A stretch of 39,607 bases of DNA from Aquimarina algiphila. GTDB taxonomy: Bacteria; Bacteroidota; Bacteroidia; Flavobacteriales; Flavobacteriaceae. The notes under the pieces are model-generated. The model saw only the letters and a program-made list of their open reading frames with translations. It ran no database searches and was not told the origin of the DNA. The stretch covers positions 17,965 through 57,571 of the forward strand of contig NZ_VLNR01000064.1 of NCBI RefSeq assembly GCF_007489275.1. Direction: 5' to 3'. This document shows positions 24,686 through 33,806 of the stretch, piece after piece (within the stretch, counting starts at the first letter, position 1; each line of letters starts with the position of its first letter). A program made the position numbers and the translations under genes.

Positions 24686-25984
24686 TCATTTTTTTTGATT
24701 AGTGAAAATCATATCTAACACCTTTTGGTGCTCTTTGTCAATTACTTCATAAGGTAGTTTTCTTTGATATTTATAGGTAACTCCTTCAGGTTTGTGGCCC
24801 TGAATTTGCATAATTACCAATGTATCAATTAATAATTCGCCTGCAAGTGAACGGTAAATATATCTTGGAGATTTAGTTCTAATACGTTCTTTAAATTCAA
24901 GCTTATCAGACACTCGATTTAAGATTTTCCCAATATTATTTCTAAACTCAATATAATGGCCTGATGCTAAGTCAGGAATGAAGGAAAATACGTTCTCTTG
25001 AGTTTTGTCTCCATATTTGTCAATAACATATAAAGCAAAATCGGATAGCATATTGTCAACTAATGATCCTCCTTTTGGTTTATTCCTGTTTTTATATCTT
25101 CTGAATGAGATTCTATTTCTGTCGATATCTTTCCATTTTAAATACGCAATATCAGCAAAATCAAATCCACCTATCGCAATTTGAAAAAGCCACAATTCTA
25201 CTGCTCTTATACAGGATAAAGCATTTTTTTTGGTTATCCCTTTATTATTAGACAATTTAACCCCTTCAGAAACAAATAATTTATAACTATCTATAAATTG
25301 GAATAACTTTTTAATATCGTCAATTGGGATATTTATTACCTCTTTTGTTGTTTCATTATTGATCAGGCCTAGAAATGGATTATCTTTTTTTATGTTTAAA
25401 GATTCTCTTTTCTGAGCTTCTTTATAGACTGCACGAATTTTTTTAAGATAAAAGTTAACACCCCCAGCTCCTTGTTTTGTGTTCATTTTTTTAAATCTTA
25501 TGAATTTTTGAAGCCATTCATAATCAATATTGTTTATCAGAATATCATCTTCTTCTGTATAGGTAAGAAAGTATTTAACCTGTATTTTAGTTTCTTCGTA
25601 TGCTTTTATGGATTTGGATAAGTCCTTAAGTTCTTTTATACGAATATCAAAAAACTCTAGTAGTTTTATTCCTGAATCATTTTGTATTTGTTGTATACGC
25701 TGTTTGAGTAAGAATATTTCTAATTCAGGATTATTGTCAAGGCCTTTTTGAATAACCTCAATAGAGGAATCAAGATCTAATTTTAATTTATTACAGTACT
25801 CAACTTCTTTTTCTAGGTTAGTCAACCTATTTGCTATTTCGGAATCTATTTTTAGTGTTTTACTATTCTGATATTTTTTTAATCCAATATATTTGTATCT
25901 ACGTTTTGAGTAAACTTCAATCTTAATAGCATATCCCTTAGAAGTTTTCCTTTTAGTTTCTACAATTATATTGGCTTCTATCAT
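24686..25984 (-). CDS. prophage tyrosine integrase
   Basis: 432 residues reading leftward. Residues about 105-200 form the SAM-like arm/core-binding domain, the catalytic part follows. Box I is GGFDFADIAYLKW (272-284), where Asp274 stands in the place of the usual Arg; Bacteroidetes recombinases often lack this Arg. Arg374 (SPRYIYRSLA) is the box-II Arg, preceded by Lys371 in place of the His of HxxR. GH (His397) and Tyr406 (Tyr nine residues after His) complete the site. Its 5' end faces the tRNA array, fitting insertion at tRNA-Arg. Confidence 0.9.
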   Translation of the reverse strand: MIEANIIVETKRKTSKGYAIKIEVYSKRRYKYIGLKKYQNSKTLKIDSEIANRLTNLEKEVEYCNKLKLDLDSSIEVIQKGLDNNPELEIFLLKQRIQQIQNDSGIKLLEFFDIRIKELKDLSKSIKAYEETKIQVKYFLTYTEEDDILINNIDYEWLQKFIRFKKMNTKQGAGGVNFYLKKIRAVYKEAQKRESLNIKKDNPFLGLINNETTKEVINIPIDDIKKLFQFIDSYKLFVSEGVKLSNNKGITKKNALSCIRAVELWLFQIAIGGFDFADIAYLKWKDIDRNRISFRRYKNRNKPKGGSLVDNMLSDFALYVIDKYGDKTQENVFSFIPDLASGHYIEFRNNIGKILNRVSDKLEFKERIRTKSPRYIYRSLAGELLIDTLVIMQIQGHKPEGVTYKYQRKLPYEVIDKEHQKVLDMIFTNQKK

Positions 25985-26100
25985 ACTTTAAAAGTGTCGA
26001 ACATTTGTCTAACAAATCTAGTATTTTTTGGTATAAATTGGTTAGAAATGGACAAAATACTTAAGATTTATTGTCGAAAGAAACTGTCTAAAAACAAGGA

Positions 26101-26123
26101 AACCTACTGAAAATCAGTAGGTT
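26101..26123 (-). terminator. hairpin terminator of the tRNA array
   Basis: AACCTACTGA-AAA-TCAGTAGGTT, a perfect 10-bp stem with three-base loop. Read on the minus strand it lies directly after tRNA-Arg and is followed by TTTCCTTG; only a moderate U-tract. Confidence 0.6.
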
Positions 26124-26131
26124 TTGCCTTG

Positions 26132-26205
26132 TGAGCCCGATAGGATTCGAACCTATGACCGCCTCCTTAGAAGGGAGGTGCTCTATCCAGCTGAGCTACG
26201 AGCCC
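26132..26205 (-). tRNA. tRNA-Arg (UCU)
   Basis: Complementary strand: acceptor GGGCTCG pairs with CGGGCTC, anticodon stem CCTCC/GGAGG around loop CTTCTAA (anticodon TCT), T-arm ATAGG-TTCGAAT-CCTAT. CCA is not encoded. It is the tRNA next to the integrase and the likely integration target. Confidence 0.95.
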
Positions 26206-26220
26206 GTAACTCTGTAAAAG

Positions 26221-26295
26221 TCGGGGTGGCAGGATTCGAACCTGCGACCTCCGCGTCCCAAACGCGGCGCGATAACCGGGCTACGCTACACCCCG
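26221..26295 (-). tRNA. tRNA-Pro (UGG)
   Basis: Complementary strand begins CGGGGTG and ends CACCCCG with discriminator A; anticodon stem CCGCG/CGCGG, loop TTTGGGA (anticodon TGG), T-arm GCAGG-TTCGAAT-CCTGC. Confidence 0.95.
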
Positions 26296-26307
26296 AAAAT
26301 AAAAGTG

Positions 26308-26391
26308 CGGAGAGACCGGGACTCGAACCCGGGCGACACTTGCGCGTCGACAGATTAGCAATCTGCTCCATTACCACTCTGGCACCTCTCC
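26308..26391 (-). tRNA. tRNA-Ser (GCU)
   Basis: Complementary strand begins GGAGAGG and ends TCTCTCC with discriminator G; anticodon loop TTGCTAA (anticodon GCT); a long variable arm (GTCGACGCGCAAGTGTCG region) is typical of serine tRNAs; T-arm CCGGG-TTCGAGT-CCCGG. Confidence 0.95.
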
Positions 26392-26595
26392 TTATTCTTT
26401 TATGAACGTCGCATTATTGTTTCAAATGCGGATGCAAATGTAGCTTTTATGAATCTACAATGCAACATTTTTTTACCATATTTTTCTATTTGATTATTGC
26501 ACGTTTTTAAAAAGTTGAAAATCAGTTTTTTCAGAAGAAATAAATTAGCTTACATTTTGATTTACGAGTTGAAGAATCCTTAAATACTTCTTTTA

Positions 26596-26603
26596 TATAT
26601 TTG
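26596..26603 (+). promoter_or_regulatory. -7 element upstream of the 540-aa secreted protein
   Basis: TATATTTG, an exact TAnnTTTG, 27 bp before the ATG. The best -33 TTG (26569-26571) is 24 bp away, slightly long. Confidence 0.4.
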
Positions 26604-26629
26604 TAAACTATTGACCTATACATTATGTT

Positions 26630-28252
26630 ATGAATATGAACAAAAACAATATAGGAATGAATATGAAATGCTTTTTGGTATTTTTAGTATTTGTTTCTTC
26701 ATATACTTTTGCCCAAAAGCCTATTCTTTTAGAAGATTTTACATTTAAATTAGGAGAGAAGTATAAAAGAATACGAAGTCTTAATACGTATCATGTAGCT
26801 TCTGGTAATCGGCTTGCCTCTATTAAAAAGGGACGTAATTCGATGACAATACAACGATATTCTCTTGATAACCTAAAAGAAGATGTAAAGAAACGACAAG
26901 TTGTAGAAGATAAAGGTGATTTTGAAACTGTGATGGAATTGGGAGGGAAAGCAGTTGTGTTTTATTCTATTAATGACAAAGCATATGCTCAAAAAGTTTC
27001 ACTTACTGGTATAGTGGTAGAAAAACCAATCCAACTTGTAAATGATAGAGAAAATATTAATAGAGATTTTGGTTTTAAGAGCACATATGGGTTTGATGCC
27101 GGAGGAAGGATAAATAAGTTTGCTTTTAAAAAGTCTGCAGATGGTAAAAACCTCTTGGTCTTATTTCGTATAGAAACAGGCTCGAATAAAGCTGATAAAA
27201 TAGGAATTGCTGTGTATAGTGATGCTTTAAATCTTCTTTGGAAAAGAAAAGTAACATTACCTTATCCCTCTAACAGAATCCAAAATGAAGATTTTGCTAT
27301 AGGTAATGATGGACATTTTTATATGACTGCTTCAATTTTTAATGCAGAATCAGATGATAAAGATAAATTAGAAAACACATATCATACAGAAGTTTTTAAA
27401 ATCACTCAGGATGGAAGCGAGGTTATTAAAAGTAAACTTGATATTTCTGGAAAATCAATAACTGATGCGGCTATAGAAGTAGATGACTCCGGGAAAATAA
27501 AAATCTCTGGTTTCTATGCGAATAGAGGTAATAAAAATGAGATTTCGGGTGTTTTTTCTGCGACACTGACTGATAATGGGACCGTAGGGTCTGTTATAAA
27601 GTCTGACATCCCTGAGGAAAATTTACAAGCTCTAATACTTAAAAGAGAAGAAAGGATAAATGAAGGAACTCAAAAAGACAATGATATGAAAGATCTTGAA
27701 AACCTTAGAGTTAATGATGTTGTTTTTAATGCAGATGGGAGTACAGTTTTATTTGGAGAACAACGCTTTGTAGAATCTTTTACAACATCGAGTTCGTCGG
27801 GATCAAGAACTACGTATAGATATTATTATAGAGATATTTTTGCTTTCAAACTCGATTCTAATGGTAGTATGATATGGATGCATAAATTACCAAAATATCA
27901 AATGGGAACAGTGAGTAAAAGGAGTATGTCATATAAGAACTTTATGCACGGAGGAAAACATTATTTATTCTATATTGACGATTTTACTAATCTAAAACGT
28001 TCATTTGATGAAACTCCAACACGATATTTTGATGGGAAGAAAGAGTTTATTTATCTAACATCTTATGTTATCGATGATACTACTGGAGAGACTACTAAAG
28101 AAGCTATCTTAACAGGAAGTGATGTTAGAAATTCTAGATTAGATGTTTTAGAAATTACTAAAGCTGCTACTTTGCCTAATAAAGATATGATTCTTGAAGC
28201 GTATGATGGGAAAAAGAATAATTTATTAGTCAAAATATCGATAGCAAAATAA
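26630..28252 (+). CDS. secreted beta-propeller-like protein, unknown function
   Basis: 540 residues. An N-terminal signal (FLVFLVFVSSYTFAQ) ends at about residue 29; ATG 26630 is followed by other in-frame ATGs, so the exact start is uncertain. The mature protein carries repeated beta segments with Asp/Gly turns such as AIEVDDSGKIKISGFYAN and VVFNADGSTVLFGEQ, as in WD or kelch-like propellers. A Ser-rich loop (TTSSSSGSRTTYRYYYRD) is near residue 385-405. Periplasmic or surface location expected. First chromosomal gene after the tRNA array. Confidence 0.7.
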   Translation: MNMNKNNIGMNMKCFLVFLVFVSSYTFAQKPILLEDFTFKLGEKYKRIRSLNTYHVASGNRLASIKKGRNSMTIQRYSLDNLKEDVKKRQVVEDKGDFETVMELGGKAVVFYSINDKAYAQKVSLTGIVVEKPIQLVNDRENINRDFGFKSTYGFDAGGRINKFAFKKSADGKNLLVLFRIETGSNKADKIGIAVYSDALNLLWKRKVTLPYPSNRIQNEDFAIGNDGHFYMTASIFNAESDDKDKLENTYHTEVFKITQDGSEVIKSKLDISGKSITDAAIEVDDSGKIKISGFYANRGNKNEISGVFSATLTDNGTVGSVIKSDIPEENLQALILKREERINEGTQKDNDMKDLENLRVNDVVFNADGSTVLFGEQRFVESFTTSSSSGSRTTYRYYYRDIFAFKLDSNGSMIWMHKLPKYQMGTVSKRSMSYKNFMHGGKHYLFYIDDFTNLKRSFDETPTRYFDGKKEFIYLTSYVIDDTTGETTKEAILTGSDVRNSRLDVLEITKAATLPNKDMILEAYDGKKNNLLVKISIAK

Positions 28253-28320
28253 TAAGTAGACTACTTTTTGGTTATACCTTCGAACAAGTGTTTTTTTCTT
28301 TTTATAATACTATATAGTTA

Positions 28321-28797
28321 ATGAAAATTATTTCCGCATTATTCCTGTTTTTCTTTATGACTACTGATGTCATTCGTATTGAAGATATACGAGATTCTTA
28401 CAAAACCTGTACTGTTTCTAAAGAGAAAGCAGATCAGTTTTATGAATTGACAGAGAAAGCACTACAAAATGACGGTGCTATTTATCAGGGATATCATGGA
28501 GCCGCCTTAGCATTAAAAGCTTCTTTTTCCTGGAACCCTTTTAATAAGTTGTCTTATTTTAATAAATCAAAGAAAGTAATCGATAAATCAATTGAATTAG
28601 AACCTGATAATATAGAACTAAGAATGATTAGGTTAAGTATACAATCTAATGCGCCCAAATTAGCAGGATACTATAAGAATATTGAAGAAGATAGGGACTT
28701 TATGTTGGCTAATATTGATAAAGTTAATAATGAAGGTTTAAAAGCGTATTTAAAAGGTTTTATTGAGCATTCTGATGTCTTTTCAAACTCTAATTAG
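28321..28797 (+). CDS. exported hypothetical protein
   Basis: 158 residues. A short hydrophobic N-terminus (IISALFLFFFMTTDV) suggests export, though without a clear cleavage site. Helical pairs (KADQFYELTEKALQNDGAIYQGYHGAALALKA, SKKVIDKSIELEPDNIELRMIRL) resemble tetratricopeptide helices. Its stop overlaps the convergent methyltransferase gene by four bases. Role unknown. Confidence 0.65.
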   Translation: MKIISALFLFFFMTTDVIRIEDIRDSYKTCTVSKEKADQFYELTEKALQNDGAIYQGYHGAALALKASFSWNPFNKLSYFNKSKKVIDKSIELEPDNIELRMIRLSIQSNAPKLAGYYKNIEEDRDFMLANIDKVNNEGLKAYLKGFIEHSDVFSNSN

Positions 28798-29984
28798 TCG
28801 CGTGATACTTTTTTACAATGAATCATGATTTTTTTATTTGTATGATCTGTGGTGAAAAATAAATAATCATCACCTCCATCTTTAATTTTTAACTTTTTTC
28901 TCAATAAAGCCACACTTTCTGGAAAGTTCCGCGTAGTTACATTAGCTTTTGTAATTCCTGATTTTGCTATTACTTTTTTCTGATAGAGATATACAATAAG
29001 AATTTCAAAACTCCTTCCGGGAAAATCGATGATTTTTTCAGAAGTATAAAGATGAGAGTGATTATGAAGCTTTTTTAATCCCAATGTATTGCCAATAATT
29101 AGAAAACCACCACTTTTTAGAATAGCGGCATTGGGTTCATAAAGATAAGATTTAGGAGCGCTTAGGTTTAATGGTTGTTTGATCTCTTCATTCTGAAAAA
29201 AAGAAAACTCTTGGTTGCCAGATTTTTGAATATTAACGGTGATCATTCCAATTTCACCAGTATAACCCTTATTTAGAATCCATATCAATTCCTTAACTTC
29301 ATTATCTACAGCCACAATATGAATTTCCTTAACATATTGTAATGCTTTAATTCCGGTATGAATATCTAATAGCGGCGAGGTTTTTATCATGATATTAGAA
29401 CTCTTGCCAAATAAAAGTTCTAAGTTATTAGGTACATTAGGAAGACAATCTTCAAGAAAAAATACTTTTCCTTTACTATCATGTCGTCTTGAAGGATCAA
29501 TATATATCCAATCTACAGTACTCTGATTTTTAAGAATTTCTAATCCATCTCCATGTATAGTAGTAATATTATTTACCTCTAATATCTTAAAGTTATGTGT
29601 AGTGATTTCACTTAATGAAGCATTGAGTTCACAGTGAATTACTTTTTTAATTCTTTTTGCGAAATAATAATCATCGACTCCAAACCCGCCGGTAAGGTCA
29701 ATCAGAGTTTTTCCCGAAATGAGGTTACTTTTATATAGTGCTGTGGCTTCAGAAGAAGTTTGTTCGAGGTTTAAGGTTGGGGGATAATATATTCCACTTT
29801 TGGTATGCCACAAAGGTAATTTTCTTTTGGTCTTACGATTTCCTTGAATTTGCTGTGCTAATTCTTGGATGGTAATATCTTTAAATGGACTTCCGCTTAA
29901 AATTAGTATACTTAAATCAATAGAACTATTGGATTTCTCCAGGATAAACTCTTGAACCTCTTTATGTAAAATTTTAGTATTCAA
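28794..29984 (-). CDS. class I SAM-dependent methyltransferase with THUMP-like end
   Basis: 396 residues. LTGGFGVDDYYFAKR is the SAM-binding motif I, CELN the acidic ribose contact, and DWIYIDPSRR the motif IV. The C-terminal part (LLRKKLKIKDGGDDYLFFT) matches the THUMP-like domain of conserved Bacteroidetes methyltransferases. Probably an RNA methyltransferase; substrate unknown. It follows, 23 bp downstream, the transporter gene in the same direction. Confidence 0.8.
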   Translation of the reverse strand: MNTKILHKEVQEFILEKSNSSIDLSILILSGSPFKDITIQELAQQIQGNRKTKRKLPLWHTKSGIYYPPTLNLEQTSSEATALYKSNLISGKTLIDLTGGFGVDDYYFAKRIKKVIHCELNASLSEITTHNFKILEVNNITTIHGDGLEILKNQSTVDWIYIDPSRRHDSKGKVFFLEDCLPNVPNNLELLFGKSSNIMIKTSPLLDIHTGIKALQYVKEIHIVAVDNEVKELIWILNKGYTGEIGMITVNIQKSGNQEFSFFQNEEIKQPLNLSAPKSYLYEPNAAILKSGGFLIIGNTLGLKKLHNHSHLYTSEKIIDFPGRSFEILIVYLYQKKVIAKSGITKANVTTRNFPESVALLRKKLKIKDGGDDYLFFTTDHTNKKIMIHCKKVSRD

Positions 29985-30007
29985 TGCTTTTTACTTCTGA
30001 CTGCGAT

Positions 30008-31096
30008 TTACAAATCCTTGGTCAATGTTTTTACAATCTTATATTCTGAAAGGAATTCTTTGGCAATTACTTTTATAGCAGTATAAAATGGAACCGCAAC
30101 AATAAGTCCTCCTATTCCAAAAAGCAGTCCAAAAATAAGAATGGCTAAAAAGATTTCCAGAGGATGAGATTTTACACTATTTCCAAAAATTAATGGTTGA
30201 TTAAGGAAATTATCTATCAATTGAATAATGAGGTATCCTATGAGAATGTAAGTCAGTTTAGGTAAGATTATGGTTTGAAAATCTAATCCCAGATTACTGG
30301 TAATCGCCAAAATGAGTACAAATATGCCTCCGAATAAGGGACCTATGTATGGAATTAAATTAAAAATAGCTGCAATGAGTGCCACAGCAATAGCATTATT
30401 AACACCAAATATTAGTAATAATATAGTGTATAAAATAAATAGAATACTAACCTGTAGTAGTAATCCAACAAAATATCGAGAAAGTAAATCTTTGATTTTG
30501 GTAAAAGCTCTCATGAACTTGTTTTCATCTTCTTTTTTTGCAAAAACTAATAAACTATTCTCCAGAAGTTGACTATCTTTTAATAGGAAAAATGAAATAA
30601 ATAAAACAGAGAACAACCCTATCAAAACAGCTCCAAAACCACTTAAAAATGAATTTATAGCATTTGGTATTATTTTAAGATCAAAAAACTGCATTAAATC
30701 AGTTTGTTTAATCAATTCTACAACATTTAATTTATCTACTTTAAGGTAATCACTTACATCTTGATTAAGTCTGTCGAGGTCTTGCCCAACTTTATTGATA
30801 TCAATTTCTCCTATTAATTGCCCTTGTTCACTTATGATAGGAACGAATAGCATGAAAATACTTAAAAACAACCCTATGGTAATGAATAGTGTTACAACTA
30901 CAGCCAGAGTGTTGTTAAACTTCAGTTTTCTTTTAAGAAATAATACAAATGGTCTTCCCATTAAAGAAATTACTCCCGCAAAGGCAACATAGATGAGAAC
31001 GGATTGTATTTTATATAGAAACCATAGTAATCCCAAAATACCAACAATAATTGCTACTGCTCTTAAAATACCATATGCGATTGTTTTTGAATTCAT
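30008..31096 (-). CDS. AI-2E family transporter (PerM-like)
   Basis: 362 residues with about eight hydrophobic segments: two near the N-terminus (AIIVGILGLLWFLYKI, VLIYVAFAGVISLMG), one at 60-85, then a loop rich in DxxV and five more. NLIPYIGPLFGGIFV and HPLEIFLAILIFGLLFGIGGLIVAVP are the family signatures. Members export small molecules or act as antiporters; the AI-2 role does not hold generally. Inner membrane. Confidence 0.9.
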   Translation of the reverse strand: MNSKTIAYGILRAVAIIVGILGLLWFLYKIQSVLIYVAFAGVISLMGRPFVLFLKRKLKFNNTLAVVVTLFITIGLFLSIFMLFVPIISEQGQLIGEIDINKVGQDLDRLNQDVSDYLKVDKLNVVELIKQTDLMQFFDLKIIPNAINSFLSGFGAVLIGLFSVLFISFFLLKDSQLLENSLLVFAKKEDENKFMRAFTKIKDLLSRYFVGLLLQVSILFILYTILLLIFGVNNAIAVALIAAIFNLIPYIGPLFGGIFVLILAITSNLGLDFQTIILPKLTYILIGYLIIQLIDNFLNQPLIFGNSVKSHPLEIFLAILIFGLLFGIGGLIVAVPFYTAIKVIAKEFLSEYKIVKTLTKDL

Positions 31097-31144
31097 CTAT
31101 CTAAATTGTTTTATATCTGTTAGAATTAATCCGAATCGATGATA

Positions 31145-31588
31145 CTATCCATCGATATCTCCAATAGCATAACTACCATTGATATTTAAAAATGCAAAAT
31201 AGAAGATTTTTGGCGTTTCTTTGGTATTGAAAGTTAATTTCCAAACATACCATTTACCTTCAGATTCTTCTTGCGTAATAAACTCGGAAAACTCATAGTC
31301 ATCATATTTTTGGAATTCTTGAATACGATGACATATATTTTGCACGCGCTCTAACTCTTCTTTGTTTTTAGAATTGCAAGTGTCTTTCCATTTTCTCTTA
31401 CTATCCTTACCTCTATAAACAATGTAAGGAGCTAATTGATCACACTTATTTTGTTTACATAATTCAAAAATAGTCAATAATGTCTTTTTTACAGTTTCTT
31501 GTTTATCTGTATCTTGAGCGTGAGATTTTATAGGTAGTATTAAAACAAGTAAGATGATAACTGATATTTTTATTGAATTTGAAATCAT
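31145..31588 (-). CDS. secreted hypothetical protein
   Basis: 147 residues. Signal peptide ending near SHAQ (residue 24-25). One CKQNKCD pair and a second pair of cysteines (CNSKN, ICHRI) could form disulfides. WYVWKLTF and FYFAFLNINGSYAIGDIDG suggest a small beta fold like NTF2-type lipocalin or DUF-type proteins, not specific. No operon link is clear. Confidence 0.65.
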   Translation of the reverse strand: MISNSIKISVIILLVLILPIKSHAQDTDKQETVKKTLLTIFELCKQNKCDQLAPYIVYRGKDSKRKWKDTCNSKNKEELERVQNICHRIQEFQKYDDYEFSEFITQEESEGKWYVWKLTFNTKETPKIFYFAFLNINGSYAIGDIDG

Positions 31589-31651
31589 ATGAATAAGGTT
31601 AATTAATCTTTAGGTATTATTGATGCTATATAAAAATACTTCTTTTTAGGT

Positions 31652-32170
31652 TTAATAATGATATGATAACTTTTGTGTAATTTCATAAAGTGCAATTCCT
31701 GTTGCTGTAGCAACATTCATACTACTATTGTTACCGTACATATTGATATGAATACTCTGTTTGACCTTGGTGAGAATTTGATCAGAAACACCAAAATTTT
31801 CTTCCCCTATAATCAAGGCTATTTTTTCATTAGCTTCAATTTTATATTCTGAAACAGGAATACTGTTATCTGTAATTTCAAGAGCTAGTAATGTATATCC
31901 ATTAGATGTAAATTGTTCTATTGTACTAAGAATATTTTCAACTTGATGATAAGGGATAATTTCATGAGTAGCTCTTGCTGTGCGTTGCATTCGTTTACTA
32001 ATAACCGATATACCTTCTCCACAAAAATAAATTTGTTCGATACCAAAACTATCTGCTATTCTAAAAAGGCTACCAATATTAGCAGGAGAATTTACTTGAT
32101 CGCAAATAAGAGTAATAGGGAATTGATTTTTTATAAATCCCGAACTGTGATGATGGAGTTGTTCTGCCAT
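31652..32170 (-). CDS. TrmH-family (SpoU) RNA 2'-O-methyltransferase
   Basis: 172 residues. Motif 1 CDQVNSPANIGSLFRIADSFG, motif 2 IALIIGEENFGVSDQIL and motif 3 NSSMNVATATGIALYE define the SPOUT knot with SAM-binding. No N-terminal RNA-binding extension, so it is like the compact tRNA-type members. Substrate cannot be assigned. It lies 6 bp downstream of the DUF4159 gene. Confidence 0.9.
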   Translation of the reverse strand: MAEQLHHHSSGFIKNQFPITLICDQVNSPANIGSLFRIADSFGIEQIYFCGEGISVISKRMQRTARATHEIIPYHQVENILSTIEQFTSNGYTLLALEITDNSIPVSEYKIEANEKIALIIGEENFGVSDQILTKVKQSIHINMYGNNSSMNVATATGIALYEITQKLSYHY

Positions 32171-32176
32171 TAATTG

Positions 32177-32821
32177 TTAGTTCTCAAAAGCGTATTTAAT
32201 AATATTTGCTCCCATTTTAAGAGCTTTTGTTCGAACTTCTTCTGGATCATTGTGAACTTCGGGATTTTCCCAACCATCCCCAAGATCACTCTCAAAAGTA
32301 AAAAGAAGTATTAATCGGTTTTCATGAATAATCCCTAAGGCCTGAGGCCGTTTTCCATCATGTTCATGGATTTTGGGTAGCCCTTGAGGGAAATCATATT
32401 TAGAAGAAAAAACGGGGTGTGTACTGGGTAATTCTACTAATTTTTTATCTGGAAATATTTTGACAAGCTCTTTTCGAACATAAGGCTCCATACCATAATT
32501 GTCATCAATATGTAAAAAACCACCACTCAATAAATAATTTTTAAGATTTTCGGCATCTTGTTCTGTGAAAAAGACATTACCATGACCAGTCATATGAATA
32601 TAAGGATACTGAAAAATATCAACACTTTCTGGTTTTACCGTTATAGGTTTAGCATTAATTGTGGTATTTATATTTTGATTACAAAACCGAATCAGGTTAG
32701 GTAGTGCAGTGGGATTGCTATACCAATCGCCACCACCTTTATATTGTAAGATGGCAATATCCTGACAGCAAACCGTTGCCGAAATCAAAAGAAAGAAAAG
32801 AGATACCGTAAGTTTCCCCAT
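32177..32821 (-). CDS. secreted DUF4159 protein
   Basis: 214 residues. Signal peptide to about residue 20 (..TVCCQD). YKGGGDWYSNPTALPNLIRF, YPYIHMTGHGNVFFT, LLSGGFLHIDDNYGM and ..TFESDLGDGWENPEVHNDPEE match DUF4159, a glutamine-amidotransferase-like fold found in Bacteroidetes, often next to MoxR/von Willebrand genes. Transcribed with the RNA methyltransferase. Function unknown. Confidence 0.85.
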   Translation of the reverse strand: MGKLTVSLFFLLISATVCCQDIAILQYKGGGDWYSNPTALPNLIRFCNQNINTTINAKPITVKPESVDIFQYPYIHMTGHGNVFFTEQDAENLKNYLLSGGFLHIDDNYGMEPYVRKELVKIFPDKKLVELPSTHPVFSSKYDFPQGLPKIHEHDGKRPQALGIIHENRLILLFTFESDLGDGWENPEVHNDPEEVRTKALKMGANIIKYAFEN

Positions 32822-32860
32822 AATAATCGTCTAAAAATAAGACCTAAAAGTACTAAAATT

Positions 32861-33589
32861 ATGGAGATGATAAAACAACTTATGATGGTATTAATACTTA
32901 TTGTATCGGTAGGTGTTAATGCACAGGATATTGATAAAACACCAATTGTATTAGAATTATTTACTTCTCAAGGGTGCAGTAGTTGCCCTCCGGCAGATAA
33001 ACTACTTGATGAAATAAAAAAACAATATAAGAATCAGAATGTATTTGTATTGTCGTATCATGTGGATTATTGGAATAGGTTAGGTTGGAAAGATCCATTT
33101 AGTTCACCTTTATTCAGCGATTATCAAAGAGAATATGCTTTACAATTTAATAGTAGATCTATTTATACTCCGCAATTAGTAATTAATGGTAGTGAACATT
33201 TTACAGGCTCAAATCGTATAAAGGCTGATCAGGCTTTAAAAAAATATTCAAGTTTAAAAGCAAATACAGAAATTGTTTTAAGTGATGTGAAGAAGGAAAC
33301 TGCTAGTATAACTTTGGATTATAAGGTTAATGGAGGCGTATTTGATAATATAACATTGGCTTTAGTTGTTTCTGAACGAATAACAGATATTTCGAGAGGA
33401 GAAAATCGGAACCGTACTTTAAAGAATACGAATATTGTTGCAGGTCGTATTATAAAAAATGCAGATTCTGGAAATATATCAATTACGATCCCAGAATGGA
33501 TTTCAGAAAAGGATGAACTTGCAGTTATTGCCTATACCCAAGATAAATCATTGAAGACCACAGGAGCTACTAGAATAGAAATATTGTAA
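32861..33589 (+). CDS. secreted DUF1223 thioredoxin-like protein
   Basis: 242 residues. Signal ending at NAQ (residue 22). LELFTSQGCSSCPPAD with Cys39 and Cys42 is the DUF1223 thioredoxin-like active motif; SYHVDYWNRLGWKDPFSS and YTPQLVINGSEH are family signatures. Probably a periplasmic redox protein. It is divergent from DUF4159, starting 39 bp away, and ends before a strong terminator. Confidence 0.9.
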   Translation: MEMIKQLMMVLILIVSVGVNAQDIDKTPIVLELFTSQGCSSCPPADKLLDEIKKQYKNQNVFVLSYHVDYWNRLGWKDPFSSPLFSDYQREYALQFNSRSIYTPQLVINGSEHFTGSNRIKADQALKKYSSLKANTEIVLSDVKKETASITLDYKVNGGVFDNITLALVVSERITDISRGENRNRTLKNTNIVAGRIIKNADSGNISITIPEWISEKDELAVIAYTQDKSLKTTGATRIEIL

Positions 33590-33686
33590 AAATGTTGGAT
33601 TCTAATTTGTAAGAGGAATAACAATTCCTTTGTTTATAGATTATGTTTATTATTATTCTGAGACAGATCAGAATCCATTTTTAATG

Positions 33687-33712
33687 AAGCCACAATAGTA
33701 CTATTGTGGCTT
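33687..33712 (+). terminator. strong rho-independent terminator
   Basis: AAGCCACAAT-AGTACT-ATTGTGGCTT stem-loop followed by TTTT; the symmetric sequence would also stop leftward transcription. About 100 bp after DUF1223. Confidence 0.85.
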
Positions 33713-33806
33713 TTTTATATAATAGTTTTAATAATTCTAGTTCATTCTGAGTATTTTAGTAAAAGGATTATTTGATGGAGAATGATTAATATAAAAGTTT
33801 TGAAAA

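Noticed and set aside
26124..26405. Open reading frames over the tRNA cluster on both strands
   Set aside because: They read through the tRNA genes and their products (PGLEPG.., FEPATSASQTRRDN) are the well-known spurious peptides made from tRNA sequence.
30312..30992. Rightward frames inside the AI-2E transporter gene
   Set aside because: Shadows of the transmembrane coding sequence on the opposite strand; no start context and no plausible product.
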